Below, one piece after another: positions 22,387 to 35,300 of a stretch of 64,000 bases of DNA. The DNA comes from Isoetes taiwanensis (Eukaryota; Streptophyta; Lycopodiopsida; Isoetales; Isoetaceae): the NCBI GenBank assembly GCA_021234155.1, contig JAJEKV010000080.1, positions 1,100,182 to 1,164,181 on the forward strand, in the 5' to 3' direction. Every line of letters begins with the position of its first letter. The first letter of the stretch is position 1. Below the pieces are notes generated by a model. It was not told the origin of the DNA and made no database searches. It saw only the letters and a program-made list of their open reading frames with translations. Position numbers and translations under genes: made by a program.

Positions 22387-24559
22387 CTTCGGACTTCAAT
22401 ATCCTAAGGGGATTTGACTCAAAAAATATTGTCACTAGGAGTAACTACCACAAAGATTGCATGGAAGACGGCCTTTAAGAATTTTGGGAATCCTTTTGAC
22501 TTCATACAGATATTGCATTATCAGACATTGGATGTCAATAGTAGGCCCCACCCCACAAGCTTGGAACCAAAGAAATGTCTTGGCCGATAAATGTTATGTA
22601 GTTATAATATATATGAGTTTCTTCTATCATTGATCTCTGAATGTGGGAGGAAGCGTCCTTCGTGTAGAATGCTAACTTGGTATTATAGTATATTGTATCA
22701 TTATAATGGTTCTTTTGACATCGTTTTCACGTGCTTTAGACCATAAATTAAGCAACTATTGAAAGGTTTGATATATTAGTGCACAATATTTTTTAATGAC
22801 CTTGATTTACCTACCGACTTTCATATTCATGTAATTTCTACGAACTGCAAGGTAAAGAGCATGTTGTTCAGACGCCAAAAGTGGCGGTCATTATGCTAAT
22901 GCAAATATAAATGCAACGTCTAACCACTTGATATTATCAAAGGGTCATTTGCTCAACTCTGATTGAGGTTACACGTAACAAAGTTTTCAAGGATAATGGT
23001 TAACATAATTTCAAATATCTTGAAAGCATTGAAGCACATTAAAGTTTGGCACGAAGAAAGGGATGTGTTGGATCCAGCAAATGACGGATCTGTTCGATTT
23101 TTAGTTGGAAGCTTTGTGTCGATTATAGGAGCTTGTTATCTTGGATTTCACATGGTTATTAGAATTTAGCATTCCCATTAATCCTCATATAATTTTGCTA
23201 AATTGTTCAAATAGATTACTTTTCTATAATCTAAAGCAATGGTTTCCCTACATGGATTGCAAATAGTATATTGTTTTGCAACACATTGTACTTGAGGGTG
23301 GGTCACAATGAGCAAGATCCATATGTTCTTCGACATATAGACATTAGTTGTTTTGTAATGGATGTTAAACATGCTCTTCTTTCTAAAGTGACAAGAGAAA
23401 TGAGCATAGCTCTTCTTTTTAAAGTAAAGAGGATACTAAACAAGAGAAATAAGTATCGCTAAAGGCAAGCATTGGTCTAGGAAAATAATTGGCCTTTAAG
23501 TGTAGAACTCAATATGTGGGCATGAACACAATAAGGAACAAGGTGCTGCGCACGGAGGGTTGCCCTCTGATGGCCTGAAGGTGTGTTTGCTTGTTTTTTT
23601 TTTATTTTGTTGTTTTTATCTTCTAACATATTATACAATCTACTTTATACTCGAACATTTGGTATAGTGGATGGAAAAGAATGCATGCTCTTTTAGCAGT
23701 CGCGTTCCAATAACACTTGAAAGAAGCAAAATATGCTAAGATTTAGAGAAAAAAACTAATGTACTGCATGCTTTGCCATAAATAGAAGAAAGATCTAACA
23801 CCCACCAAAGCAGAAAGTTCAAAAAGGGGACCTTACCTTATAAAACCTTAAGGATATGTGCATTCACAAAACTTCCATGAAAAGCTCCAAAGATCAACTT
23901 TAGAGTGATAAAATGGAACCTGCCTGTAGAAATTAAAGGTTTTTTCAATTAAATTGGCAAGCAAGTTCGAGAGAGCGCATCTAAAATACTCTGAAGAAAC
24001 CTATGCTAGACTGAAGAACCAAAAGAGCAACTCGCCTACTGATGCATAAATAGTCAACTGCTCATAATTGTTTAAAATGTTCATAAGCCCGTGTTAAAGA
24101 GTCGGATATCACAAATACAAATAGATGCAGAGGAGATGTAGGTTGAGAAGGAGAAAACGCTGACCGACTTGCTAAAACCATTTTTTATCTTCTCAACTCT
24201 AAATTCTGACCTGAATGCATGCTATAATCTTTTGAATTGATGTTATATTCTTCTTAAATCCTGAGCTAGTGTTAATCTCCTTAAATTCGGCCAGAAGCAA
24301 GTCAATGTTCTGTAAGCATGGGTTGGATATATAGTGGCCTTGGTGGTGCTGCACCTCTTTCTTATATGCTTTGCAACCATCAACTGCAGGCTAGCTACGG
24401 ACTAACATTACATCGCGCATAGTGGTTTCCCCGTCTGAACCTCAAAATGGTACATAATATCTTCAGGCAACCCAAAAAGAATTGACTCATATAATAAAAT
24501 TGGTCAAAAAAAAGTTTACCATCTACTTTTTCCTTACACTACATGGGAAGAGCATTGCA
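22387..24559. other. no gene recognised
   Basis: AT-rich sequence. Short plus-strand frames at 22963-23169 and 23271-23462 match nothing I know. It contains the inverted dispersed hairpin repeat at 23545-23625. Confidence 0.35.
23545..23625 (-). repeat. dispersed hairpin repeat, copy 2
   Basis: Inverted relative to 10562-10652: CAAGGTGCTGCGCAC, GGAGGGTTGCCCTC, then GGCCTGAAGGTGTGTTTGCT and a T-tract. Confidence 0.6.
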
Positions 24560-24861
24560 CTACATGGTTTGCCCGTTGGGCTGTGCAACCAGAGCACTGC
24601 CTGATGCTTGCCAGTTCTGATCCCGAGCTTTTGCAACAATATCTCAATGGTCGTTTTTCTCAAAAGATATGGGACGCAATTACCTTGGCCCAAGTGAAAA
24701 CTGGTCATTATCATGCACACATAAATCCCACCTTGGCACCAGGGCCCCAAGCTTATTTGCTTGCTTCATTGTCCAGGAACAAGCTTGTAGCTATTGCATC
24801 GATTCGCACAGGGTCCCACAGGCTACGGATTGAGACAGGTAGATGGGAATATGTAGCATAA
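24560..24861 (+). mobile_element. LINE ORF2 C-terminal fragment
   Basis: The plus strand reads LASLSRNKLVAIASIRTGSH followed by RLRIETGRWEYVA. This matches the segment of plant LINE ORF2 proteins that precedes a terminal zinc knuckle. It stops at the edge of the dispersed repeat at 24857. The expected continuation (acidic EDE..HxLLxCP) appears 2.35 kb downstream at 27214 on the same strand. Confidence 0.65.
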
Positions 24862-24990
24862 TAACAGGGGGTTTTTTTTGTATTTTTGTACAGTTTTTGC
24901 TATGGTTTTCATATGATTTGATGGGCGTATTGCGCGAGGTGTACTAATCAGTATATCTAGAGTGTTCCTAGTATTTTTTGATTAAAAATC
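24857..24990 (-). repeat. dispersed ~120-bp repeat, copy 3 (inverted)
   Basis: Starts AATAACAGGGGGTTTTTTTT and ends near CTAGAGTGTTCCTAG, the reverse of the copies at 5296 and 20386. It forms the left edge of the sequence separating two LINE pieces. Confidence 0.65.
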
Positions 24991-26781
24991 CATTTCTCCA
25001 TGGTTTACCCCTAACTTTCCTTTGTGAAAAGTCGAGCGCATGCAAAACTCGATTCTTCTATTCTATTCATTCCTTTTTTCCGTCCCGGATTCATTTGCTC
25101 CAAGCTATGCTTTGAAATGCCTACGGCGGTCACCTTCTTCTGAATCGTGTACTGGCACCTATGACGGTCATGGAAATACAGAAGATCTTCTTCCGAATCG
25201 TGTACTGGCACATAATCGTGTATTGTTGAAGGCATGGGCATTTCGTACCGTTTACTTCAGTGATTAGGTTTGAGCTTCTTTTCTCCTCTAAGTGCGCATG
25301 GCATTTTCCAGGTAAATTTAATTCATGCAGATGATTCTGAAATGCCGAAATGTTCCTCAGATGCACCACCAGGAAAAGCCGTGGTTTCAAGGAAAGTAGG
25401 TGAAGAAAGAGCAATGTCTTAGAAGCCATCTGTGATAAAGCAAGAAAGAGTTTTCTCTATTGAAACAAGGCCAATTCACTATATTCCAAATCCCGCAACA
25501 AGTGTCTGGAGCTAAAACATCATTGGCGAAGTGTTCACCATTCCTGGAATTGACTCAAGTTTCCATCCTCCAGCAACAAAACTAGTAGAAATTGAACCGT
25601 GGCATCTGATCTTGTGCTGATAATTCCAAGCTCCCAGTTAATTTCCTTCCTTTGATGTTTTGGTCAATCAAAACTTGGAGTTCAGGACTTGGGTTTTCTG
25701 TGTAGTTGGAACTGGATACCGTATGTGCTTCTTGTTTGCCTTTATCATTTTCCACAGGGCCTATTAGCAATAAGCTGAAATTCCTCATATTTTCACAAGG
25801 CCCATTAGCAATAAGCTAAAATTCCTCTAATCTGTGAATGCGAAGGCAGTTGGGCAATGGTGAGAATGATAAGGAATTTTATGACAGGGAACTTTATGTA
25901 GAGTAGTTGGCAGTGGTTAAGAATGATAGAGAATATAAAGAAAGGGCAGCTGAGCCCTGAGTCATGAAGAATTGTTGCAGTCCCTTTGAAAACATTATGC
26001 TGGCATCTGCAGTCGTGGCTTCCAATAAAACTGATATGCAGCTCACGGATTACCTTTACCTTACCTTTACCTTGAAGCCTACAGACTTGGCTGTCTTCTT
26101 CTTCACTCAATCGGGAAAACTAGCAGTGATCAATAAGGGATATGAAATATTGTTCCGACAAAAACATGTTCTATATTGAACTAGTAAAAACAAGGGCAAT
26201 CAGAGATATTCTAATGCAGAGTTCAAGTTATTTAGAAGTGAGACCATTATTGCCATAGAGTTCAAGTTATTTAGAAGTGAGACCATTATTGCCATCTTCA
26301 TTTTTGGGCTTAGGAGATAATGAAGAAGAAATGAGAATATCAGACAAAAGGTACCTAGAGTGGTTAGTTAAATAAAAAACAATGTCAGTATTACATGTTT
26401 CATTTGGATCATGAGGCTATTGCGGGATTTTTAAGCCATTGTGGTTGGAATCCGACGTTCGATTCCCCAGGGGGATTTTACCGCTTGTATATTTTTTGCG
26501 AATGTGTGTAAGAGATGCTTTTACAATATTGTAAATGTGTTAAGATGTCCTACCATAAAAACCATGTTGTGTTCGGGCCCAAAAATACACATTACCTCAT
26601 TTAACTCATTTAATACAGTCTCTCTCATTGTTTCTAACATTTAGTATAGTTTATAGTTCCTAAATTTCTTTTATAATATCATTATAATTTAAACGACCTG
26701 TTTATATGCAATACCTTTTCTAAGGCGCTGAATGTGCATTGCTCTTTGGATTTGCCCAAGCTTGATTTCTGGGGAGTTTGC
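24991..26781. other. no gene firmly recognised
   Basis: The minus-strand frame at 25130-25429 begins MASKTLLFLHLLSLKPRLFL, which looks like a signal peptide, but the rest matches no family. The frame at 25582-25788 is likewise unassigned. A small internal duplication (ATCGTGTACTGGCAC) is at 25145-25210. Confidence 0.3.
26218..26295. repeat. 39-bp direct tandem duplication
   Basis: Two identical or near-identical units starting AGAGTTCAAGTTATTTAGAA at 26218 and 26257. Confidence 0.9.
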
Positions 26782-27213
26782 TTTGTGAGGGCCCGAAGGG
26801 CCCAAAAAAAATTTTCATATAACAAACAACACATATCTACCGTTAATATTAATTAATACAAACCATTGCATTTAACACATTCAAATTAAAATCCCCCTGA
26901 AACCCCCTTTGGTTTGGGTGCTTATTCACACGGGGGGTGACATAGGGCAGCGAGAGCCCCTAAAATGATGTTTCGCATGTACGAAATCAACACCATGTAG
27001 TATATTACCTCAAATCTTATAGTACTTTGTAAATCTTGTTATACAGTATAGCAAATTTTGTACATGGATACCCCACAAACGAGGAATTTTATGTACGGTG
27101 TAGATTAAGGAATAAAGGGTGAATATGCCTATCCAACAGCTCTCGATGCCCGGAGTCACCCCCCGTGTGAATATGCACCCAAACCAAAGGGGGTTTCAGG
27201 GGGATTTTAATTT
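26782..27213. mobile_element. foldback/TIR element, copy 3
   Basis: The left arm starts with the hairpin GGGCCCGAAGGGCCC (about 26788-26802) and an A-tract, then CATTTAACACATTC and CCTTTGGTTTGGGTGC. The interior shares TTGTTATACAGTATAGCAAA with copy 1. The right arm (CCCCCCGTGTGAATATGCAC) stops at 27213, where LINE coding sequence begins, so the right terminal hairpin is missing. Confidence 0.75.
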
Positions 27214-27570
27214 GAAGATGAAAGCCATACTCTTCTGAGTTGCCCTACTTTTGAGATAGTCCGGAATCATTTTTTGACCTTAGCATTCCATTCCACGCTT
27301 CCACAACTTCTCAGAGCACCATTTGTGCATGACTTGGTATTATACATACTTGAGGTTCTAGACGAACGTCTTCAATTACTGAGCCCTCAGTAGTCATTAT
27401 CTCCGATTGTCTAGTATCATCATTACTGCAAAGGTTTTTCCCTTAAAAATCTTTCGAGGCAGGGTTTTTTAATCCTAGTAGTAATGATTGTACTAGCCCA
27501 TTGTATGGGTCCCATGACCTATTGGTCTCCGTGGACGTTAAAAAATCTATTCTATTCTATTTTTTTTCCC
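27214..27570 (+). mobile_element. LINE ORF2 terminus and 3' end
   Basis: The plus strand reads FEDESHTLLSCPTFEIVRNH and continues to LDERLQLLSPQ and a stop, the terminal zinc-knuckle region of LINE ORF2. The 3' UTR follows (AAAGGTTTTTCCCTTAAAAA, then CCTATTGGTCTCCGTGGACG) with a TCTATTCTATT tail. The UTR is also found inverted at 48815-48965, and the tail at 20999-21100. It stops a few bases before the LTR-element target site at 27578. Confidence 0.7.
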
Positions 27571-27582
27571 CCTTCTGGGAAA

Positions 27583-29124
27583 TGTGACGCTCCCTGTATA
27601 TATACGACACCCAGCCGTATACATACAGGGACTTTCCCCTCCCATGGCAACCAACTTGCCATGAGCAGGGCCCTCCGTCTATTTCGGGCCATCTATGAAA
27701 TGATGCCCGAAAGAAGGACACGAAGGGGTCATTCGGCCCACGCCTTCAATGGGACTCCTACGTCACGGAAGCATGAATACAAGGGTTAGCACACAGCATA
27801 AATTATATATAAATAACCACCACGAAGGGTGGTGCATCCATCCAAATACCAACGGCATAGAATATGCATCTAACCTAAGAAAACACCCAAACCCCAGGTT
27901 CTACCCCGGCTCAGACTCCAGTGAGGATCGAATGACTACTGGGCCTCAAGAGATCAATGACCGAGTCTTGGCATGGCGTTAGGCGCATAGAACATCGGCT
28001 AGGGTTGTCCGCTCCATCCGCCCCTCCCAGCACACTTTGCGGATGGGTCAATTCATGCTATGGCTTTGCTATAGCCTTCCCGAAGACGCAGGTTCTAGGG
28101 ATCACCCTTTGAGCCTACTCCGTGTTCATGGCCTTTGGTCCGATGAGGCAGGTGGAAGCGTCCCCTTCCGTAATCACAAAGTGGTTCCATGGGTGAGCTA
28201 GAGAATACGTGCCGCATCAGGTGACCCCGCATCCGTGCAGACTTACTCACCCTAAATCTACTCAAAGTGCAAGGTGCTCCATACGGATCACACCTCTACA
28301 CCCGTGGGGAGTGTCGGACCCATACCCGCCCCTCGTGGCCCGGCTATCGAGGCCCTAGCCCATCAGAGGAGTCTCGTGGGCCTTGTATGCTCATGCAAGA
28401 CCCCACCCCTCATGTCACCACTTTGTGTTCCTTGTCCGGTGCTAAGCCGCACCATAGCATCTAGGACCCTGGGTTCTTGTGCACAGTGCCGCAACTAATG
28501 GGAATAATACAAGGGCTCTATCCAGAGCATACTACAATACATGGGCTCGTGAGGTCTCTACCCCCGTAATCCCCATCTCCTGTGCTAACTAAGCAAAGAA
28601 CTACTAAACCATCAACCAAAGCACGTACAGAGACTAGAGATAAAGAATACTCACCATATCAATCAAGGGTTAGCCTAACAAGTAAACCACAAAGAAAACA
28701 GAGAGAGAACACACCACAGAGAGGCGCTATGCTATAAATCGACATAGTAACCCATCTTGACTAACCGTCAAATCGGTCTTGGGCTGCTCCATCTCGACTA
28801 ACCGAAGGGCGCTCGACTCGCTCCTCCTCCTCCATCCCCAATTGCTCCCAATTCGAATTGGGGCACAAAAGCCCTAATTTGGGTGTCCAAAATGGAAACC
28901 ATGCCTTGCCCAATCGATTTGGGCCAAGTGGCATCCCCTTGTTGGTGCTAATTAACTAATTTAGCTTAATTAGGGTAATTAGGCTATATACTTTATAATT
29001 ATCCACAATGGATTTATTAACATAGCTAAATAAAACCATTGTGGTCGGCCCACTTAGCCAATTACCCCTTATGTCCTAGTGACGTGTCCCGCATACGATA
29101 CCGTATGAATGCCCGAACGCCACA
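27583..29124 (-). repeat. 3' LTR (in element sense) of the 15-kb retrotransposon
   Basis: 1542 bp, with TGTGACG at one edge and CGCCACA at the other. It matches 40985-42547 along its whole length with scattered substitutions and small indels. No coding sequence is recognised. Confidence 0.88.
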
Positions 29125-29140
29125 TTCTCCCCACCTTAAA
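29125..29140 (-). other. polypurine tract of the 15-kb element
   Basis: The minus strand reads TTAAGGTGGGGAGAA directly before the LTR start TGTGGCG. This purine run next to the LTR is the expected second-strand primer and gives the element's orientation. Confidence 0.75.
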
Positions 29141-32100
29141 AATGATGCTCGTCCTCCGAAGATCGGGACTCTGTTGTTGCGGGGCAAAGACATCATGATC
29201 ATCGCTTAGGAGTGTTAAAAGTGAACAGTGAAAGTTTGTGGAAGTGTCACTGTTTCATCCGTGGTGACGAGCTCACACTCTATCTATGTTAGAAAGCATT
29301 CTTTCTATAGATACAGGTAACTGATTATATATTAAAGACAGGTATAGATATAAAGAACTTCCATTTGTTGTTATATTATAATACAGAGTTGTTAACCTCG
29401 CACTGATTAATAGAAAGTCATTCTAATCATATTAACTTTTGTGTGTATATGTATTATATTCTCCCTTCACTTTACAATTTCGTTTTCCTATTTTGGTACA
29501 ATTTTAACAACTCATATATTGCTACTGTGAGTGTTTAGATGCCTCTGACATTTATAGTTACCCTTTAATAGAATTATATATTGTACCGTATATTCCATTT
29601 TGACCTATATACGTTAACGTTATCTAAGTCTCGTTATTCCCTTAGGAGTTTGTGTAAGACATACATAGTATACTTATCCCCTTCTATTTTATTTGATTAT
29701 GTGTTTAATAACTTGCTGATTATCTTTAATGTTTCTACAATCACACTTTCTATCTTTAGGATAGATTACAGTCACATGAGGACACATATTAATTCATTGG
29801 TTATGTTTGTACATTTACCAGACGTCCCGATATTCTTATATTTGAATTACTTATTTATTTTATTGTTATTTTCATAAATTTATCACACATACAGGTACAG
29901 GTACAGCTGACGTATACATTCAACGTAATTGGTACCGCCCCGATCGCTATCCGGCAGTGCTATGGCTATGCAATCGTCCTGTATCACAGAAGGCCAGTTG
30001 GGAGACTATGGTGTTCATGGCGGAAGCATCGAAACCATGCGTGGTCTGCCCTGAGCCTTTTAGATGATGATAACTGAGGAGGTCCTGGGCTCCTACTTGA
30101 AGTAGAAGTGCTGAATGTTGGGAATAAGGAGTGTTAAGATACCCCTAATTTGGATGGATACTGAGAAAAACCGGTATGACGATGTTTGGTATCTAAGTGA
30201 AATCTTTGGACCTAAAAATTACAAGGATTGATGTATGATGCGGCATCTAGGTTGCTATTCAATGTAGAAGGAGACTGATATAGCACGATATATATCCGGT
30301 GGAGAAGTGGTTTATGATTATCTACTATAGACCATGTTAAGGAGGTACTATGCCAAGGTGGAAACCGGATTATAAGTACCCAGCCTCGAGAGGGGAAAAC
30401 ACTTTAAAAGTGTAGGTTTGATTCGTGGAACGGTAGAGAATAATGTGTATGAGGATGTTGATCCATAAATTATGGATTATAAAATTACACATATATTGTG
30501 TTTGGTAAAGAGATTGATGTTCCTGAGGTGTGAAACAAAGACGCAAGATTATAGACGACTAAGAAGACCACGTAGGCACGTGAATACACTTAATAACGTT
30601 GGTCAAATGCATGATCCTTATGCGAGGTGAAAATTAAAGAAATGGCCAGATCCTATGTCCCGGACGGGGTATGTAGACACCGGATAAGAGATCGACAATA
30701 GTGTGGGACGTAGTTTTCCCACAAGGTGAAGAGAGCTGAGGTCGAACCCGACGAAAGGCGAGAATAAGCATTCTCAGAAGACTGGCTGGAATGGAAGACG
30801 AGAATTGCTAGCAAAGGGTGCAACCGTCTGAAAGCTACAAAGTATGTTGGAGCTCTGGCGAAGCTTATTCTATGAAGGAAAGTTGACGTTGAACTAATGA
30901 TACATTAGGAAGGCAAGTAATGTACCCACACGACAAGTGGGAGACAAGAGGTGCTTGAAAGTTGTTGTAAACAACGTTTCAAATATAGAAAGTTTGGAGG
31001 GACACTTTGAAGAGACCAAAGCCTGGAATATGAAGAAGGGAGGCATCCAATGAACATCTGGCCAAGGAGGATGTACTCTGGACTTGGTATCGTGTGCATC
31101 CCGAGGAGTAGTTCCGCGTTGGTAGATGTGTATTAGGACCATTTACTAGGAACATAACTAGAAAAAGATAGGGTATATACTAGAACTTTTAGTTCACATA
31201 TATGAATACGGAGGTAATGAAGATAAGAATTCCTATAGTAGACATCAAGTATGGCCACTAGGAACTTAGGGTGGCATGTGCCCCTATGGAATTTATGACT
31301 AGAGCGTGAGGACCAAGGCAACCTAAGGATAGAGAGTCTAGAAGGTGTGGTGTGAAATCCACAGCATATATAGGAGAAGCATCTAGGGCTACGTCAACGA
31401 ATCATATATGAGTCAAGAGTTAGGGTTGGTGCACACATGTTACTATATCTCATAATAACAACGTAGTGGCTCTGGCTGTAGGAAGGATTTAGTAGTATTA
31501 CATACTACACTAGCGAGGATATCAAGGATGTCGATTGTGACATCCGATGTATGTCATATTAAAAGATAATAGAATATTCGCATTACAAAGGCGAGGGAAA
31601 TATTACTTGACAAGGTTTACGGCATAGCATAATGATATGCTTATATACGAGATATTGGGTTAGGTATGCTTTACCGGAGATACGCATTCAAGTTATCCTA
31701 ATGGTTAGAGTTGATTATCTTAGATACTGCATACTAAGGAAGACGAGAAAAGTTTAAATGAGTGAGAATAGCTAGAGTAAGTCTAGCATATACGGTGATG
31801 TTATTCGTTCAAAAACATCCCGAGGATGGTTGGAACGTATTGGAATAACCGATAATGAGAGCTTAACTACTCAAAGGTTCTAGATACCAATGTATTAGTT
31901 CAACGTTATAAGCTAAGAGCATTTATTTGGTTTTGGGAATGAAAAGATATATAAGAATATCGCTATCCCTCGATGGAAGATAAGAAGGAGTACGATGACT
32001 TTGGCGATTATACCTTTAGGGGTAACCAAGAAGAGGGCAAGACATAGGAATTCCAAGTCCCGATAAAAAATCAAGACGAGGTGTATTGATCGAATCTGGT

Positions 32101-32340
32101 TAAGGTTATATAGACCAGTAGTCCATGTAATCGAAGAGTTACCCTACACGCGGTGAACAATTCTAGGTACAGAAGTAGAAGCTGGAGGATCCGTTTCCTT
32201 GCGGCATAGACCCGTTAGAGATTATGACTTCGAAACTCTTAAGAGGGTAAGGAATTGGATAATCATATGGCGGTTACTAATGAAGATTGAAACATTGGAT
32301 TTTCCTATTAGAAGACCAGGGGGTTTTAGTGCCTCCGCTT
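29141..32340 (-). other. degenerate interior of the LTR element, no gene recognised
   Basis: About 3.2 kb with no open frame longer than about 100 codons and no clear gag, protease, RT or integrase motif on either strand. By position it should be the 3' part of the retrotransposon body. Confidence 0.4.
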
Positions 32341-32342
32341 CA

Positions 32343-35300
32343 TTATTATTATTATTATTATTGTCACGCCTTCAGACCCTCAGGTCTATCAGCAAAAAAG
32401 TACAGCAATATTCAGTCAACAAGGGCTCACCGTTAGGTGAGCAAATTTTCAGCCATTTTATATAATGCTAATAGCTCATCTCTCGATTTCAAGTATTCAT
32501 ATAGGTAAGCTCCAAGTTCGAATGGGGGTAAATCTAACAGATTTGAAAAAGAGCCACATGTAATATTGTGACTTTCTCGAATATGATCGAAAGCCGAACA
32601 TCTAATCAATGCATGTTCTTCATCCTCCACTTGTGTTTCAAAACAACATTGACAAAAGCGCAACTCTCTTGGAATCTTTTGCTCTCGCCCTTTTTCAATC
32701 TGTAAAGAGTGAGAACTGAGCCTAAGTTTAGCAATTACCTGACGCTTTTTCCGGCTAAGCTCCGCCTTTAAGTAGCCTTGCTCCTCGTATATTACCATCG
32801 CATTAACTTCTTGCCTATAGAAATTTCTTTTAACCCCAAGATCACCACGTGGCCACATCTTCTGTAATGCTCGCTCAATCACAAATGCACGTAACCCCAC
32901 ATCTGTGTCTGGGAGATCATTGAGATCTATACCCCAAAATGTCACCCAATCCACAAGATGACTATACCACCCTGCATGACGCTGTAACTGGGATTCTAGC
33001 AGTGCCTGTCTGGGTATCCTAATGTCATCCATACTCTGTATCCTCTGGTAATAGGTTAGGGTTTGAAACAATGCTTCTACCTCCAAAGGATATAATCCTG
33101 CCTCTGCTAGTAGCATCTCATAGGGAGTTTGCACTTTTACCCCCAGCTCCTCCACCAGAAATCTCTTCTGCACCTGTTCAATCTCTAGCCACTTTGCCCT
33201 GGCCAAACCTGGCCCCCAAGCTGGACAACCATAAAGTACAACTGTTTGCACCATCACTTTGAACATAAGCCTCCTAAGAGACCAACTCCAAATGTTTCTC
33301 TGGCGCCATAAACTGAGGGAGTAATACAAAGCACCTGAGACCTCCGGACACTCGTTTCCCCGCTCCCATTGACCACTTGTAATCATTAGTAAACTTCGAT
33401 CCCTAAATATTTATACTTTGTTTTACTTGTTCCAAAATTTCCCCATCCAGATACATCACCACTGAATCTCGAGAGCCAACCACCATAACTTTGGTTTTAT
33501 TTTTATTCACTTTCATACCTGTTTTTTCGCAGAACTGCTCAAGCACATACAACAAACGTTGCAAACCCATTTCTGTCTTAGATACCAGTACCACATCATC
33601 GGGCGTAAGCGAAGCTTCTTGAAGATAATCCCCAACCTCCACTCCTACATCCCTCTCATCCATGCCTCAAGCTCATCGATAAAAGGCCAAAAAGTGTAGG
33701 TGATAAAGGACACCCTCTTCACCCCTATATTGCTCTCCACCTTCTCTAATCCATCTAATGGGAATGTGAGTTCCACCAATACTTTTTTCATACAGCCGAA
33801 GCAATCGCCTTTTGAGTGAGAGTGGCACTCCCAATTTCTCCAGTCGTGCCCCCAATTGTGTAATGAGGCACTCTATCAAATGCTTTCGTAAAATCAACAA
33901 AGCAAAGAATATAATGCATTACCGCACCCTTAGCTCCCTCGCCATGATGCGCCAAAGTCACTAAGTGGTCCACGATTAGGAGTGATCTCTGCGAAAAAAC
34001 CTGCTGGCATAAGGCTCGCCCCCGCATATCTGCCCAAAGATGAAATTTTTTTCTCAAGTACAAAATTCAAAGGCTTAGCCATCCCACTACTAATCATAAT
34101 AGTGCGATAATTCGAACACAAAGTCGGATCTCCGGCTTTTCGGGATAGTTACAATCCGCTCAAGCACCATTGGTTGGGAAAACCCGTTAAAAGCCAAGTT
34201 AAACACCTCGGCCACTTTAGCATGAAGAATTTCTCCTCCCCATTTAAGCATCTCAACGGCAAAACCTTCGGGATCATGAGCTTTTCCATTCGCCATCTTT
34301 TGCAAAGATAGCTTAACATCCTCGGCATCAAATATATCCGCACGCCTCCGTGCTCTAAATCCATAGGAGCCGCCCACATCTTGTATAAAGTTCACGGGCA
34401 TAATCTAGTAACTCATGTCTCACGAAATCTCCCCTCGCATTAGATGCAAAGGTTTCGATTTAGCCCAAAAATCTCTAGGAAAATGCTGGAGTTCTTGTGC
34501 AAGCTTCTCTTGCCATTCCTTTTCCCATATCCTTTTTTTCCTTTTTGTGATCTTCTTAAATTTCTTTCTAGCATCCAGTTTTGCATATGACTGATAGAAG
34601 GCACGCCTGGCTTCTACACATTCTTCATCCCACCACGGTTGGCATTTTCTTAGGTGCACACCACCTTTAGTCTTTCCAAAAACACTAGAGGCCACTGCAT
34701 ACATTGTATTCATAAGCAATGTATTTTTTTCTACCAAATCTCCTGACCAGTCAATATCTTGAAGAGCTTTCTCTAATTCTATTGCATAATCTGCTGCCTT
34801 TTTCCATCTGCACTTTACCTTACCCTGTGGGGCGCTTTTAATACTTGCTTTGCTCAGCTTTAAAGACAGATTGAATTTTAATGCAGCATGATCTGATTCA
34901 GGTTCTGCCTCCACTCTAAAATCATCTACGAGCCTCAGCCAAGCAGGTTCTCCCACTAGATAATCCACCACACTAGCCCCTTGTGGTCGAACACAAGTCA
35001 TGCTGCAAGAGGAGGGAAATTTAGGTATACCATTCAGAATTACCATTTCAGAAGCCTCGCAAAGCTGAAGCACAAGATTACCCATATCATTTTCCACCGT
35101 ATCGTCAGATAATCTTTGCCAACCTGCTAATTTCATCTCATAAGCGGATAATTCCTGCAACCATAAATCTCTTATCCCTTCCAATTTGATACCTGCTTGG
35201 TGCTGAGCAATCCGACCATTAAAATCCCCAGCCAAAAACACTGGTCCTTTCAATTTAAATTCAGCAATGTCACGTGCAAGATGTATAAATGGATCTTCGG

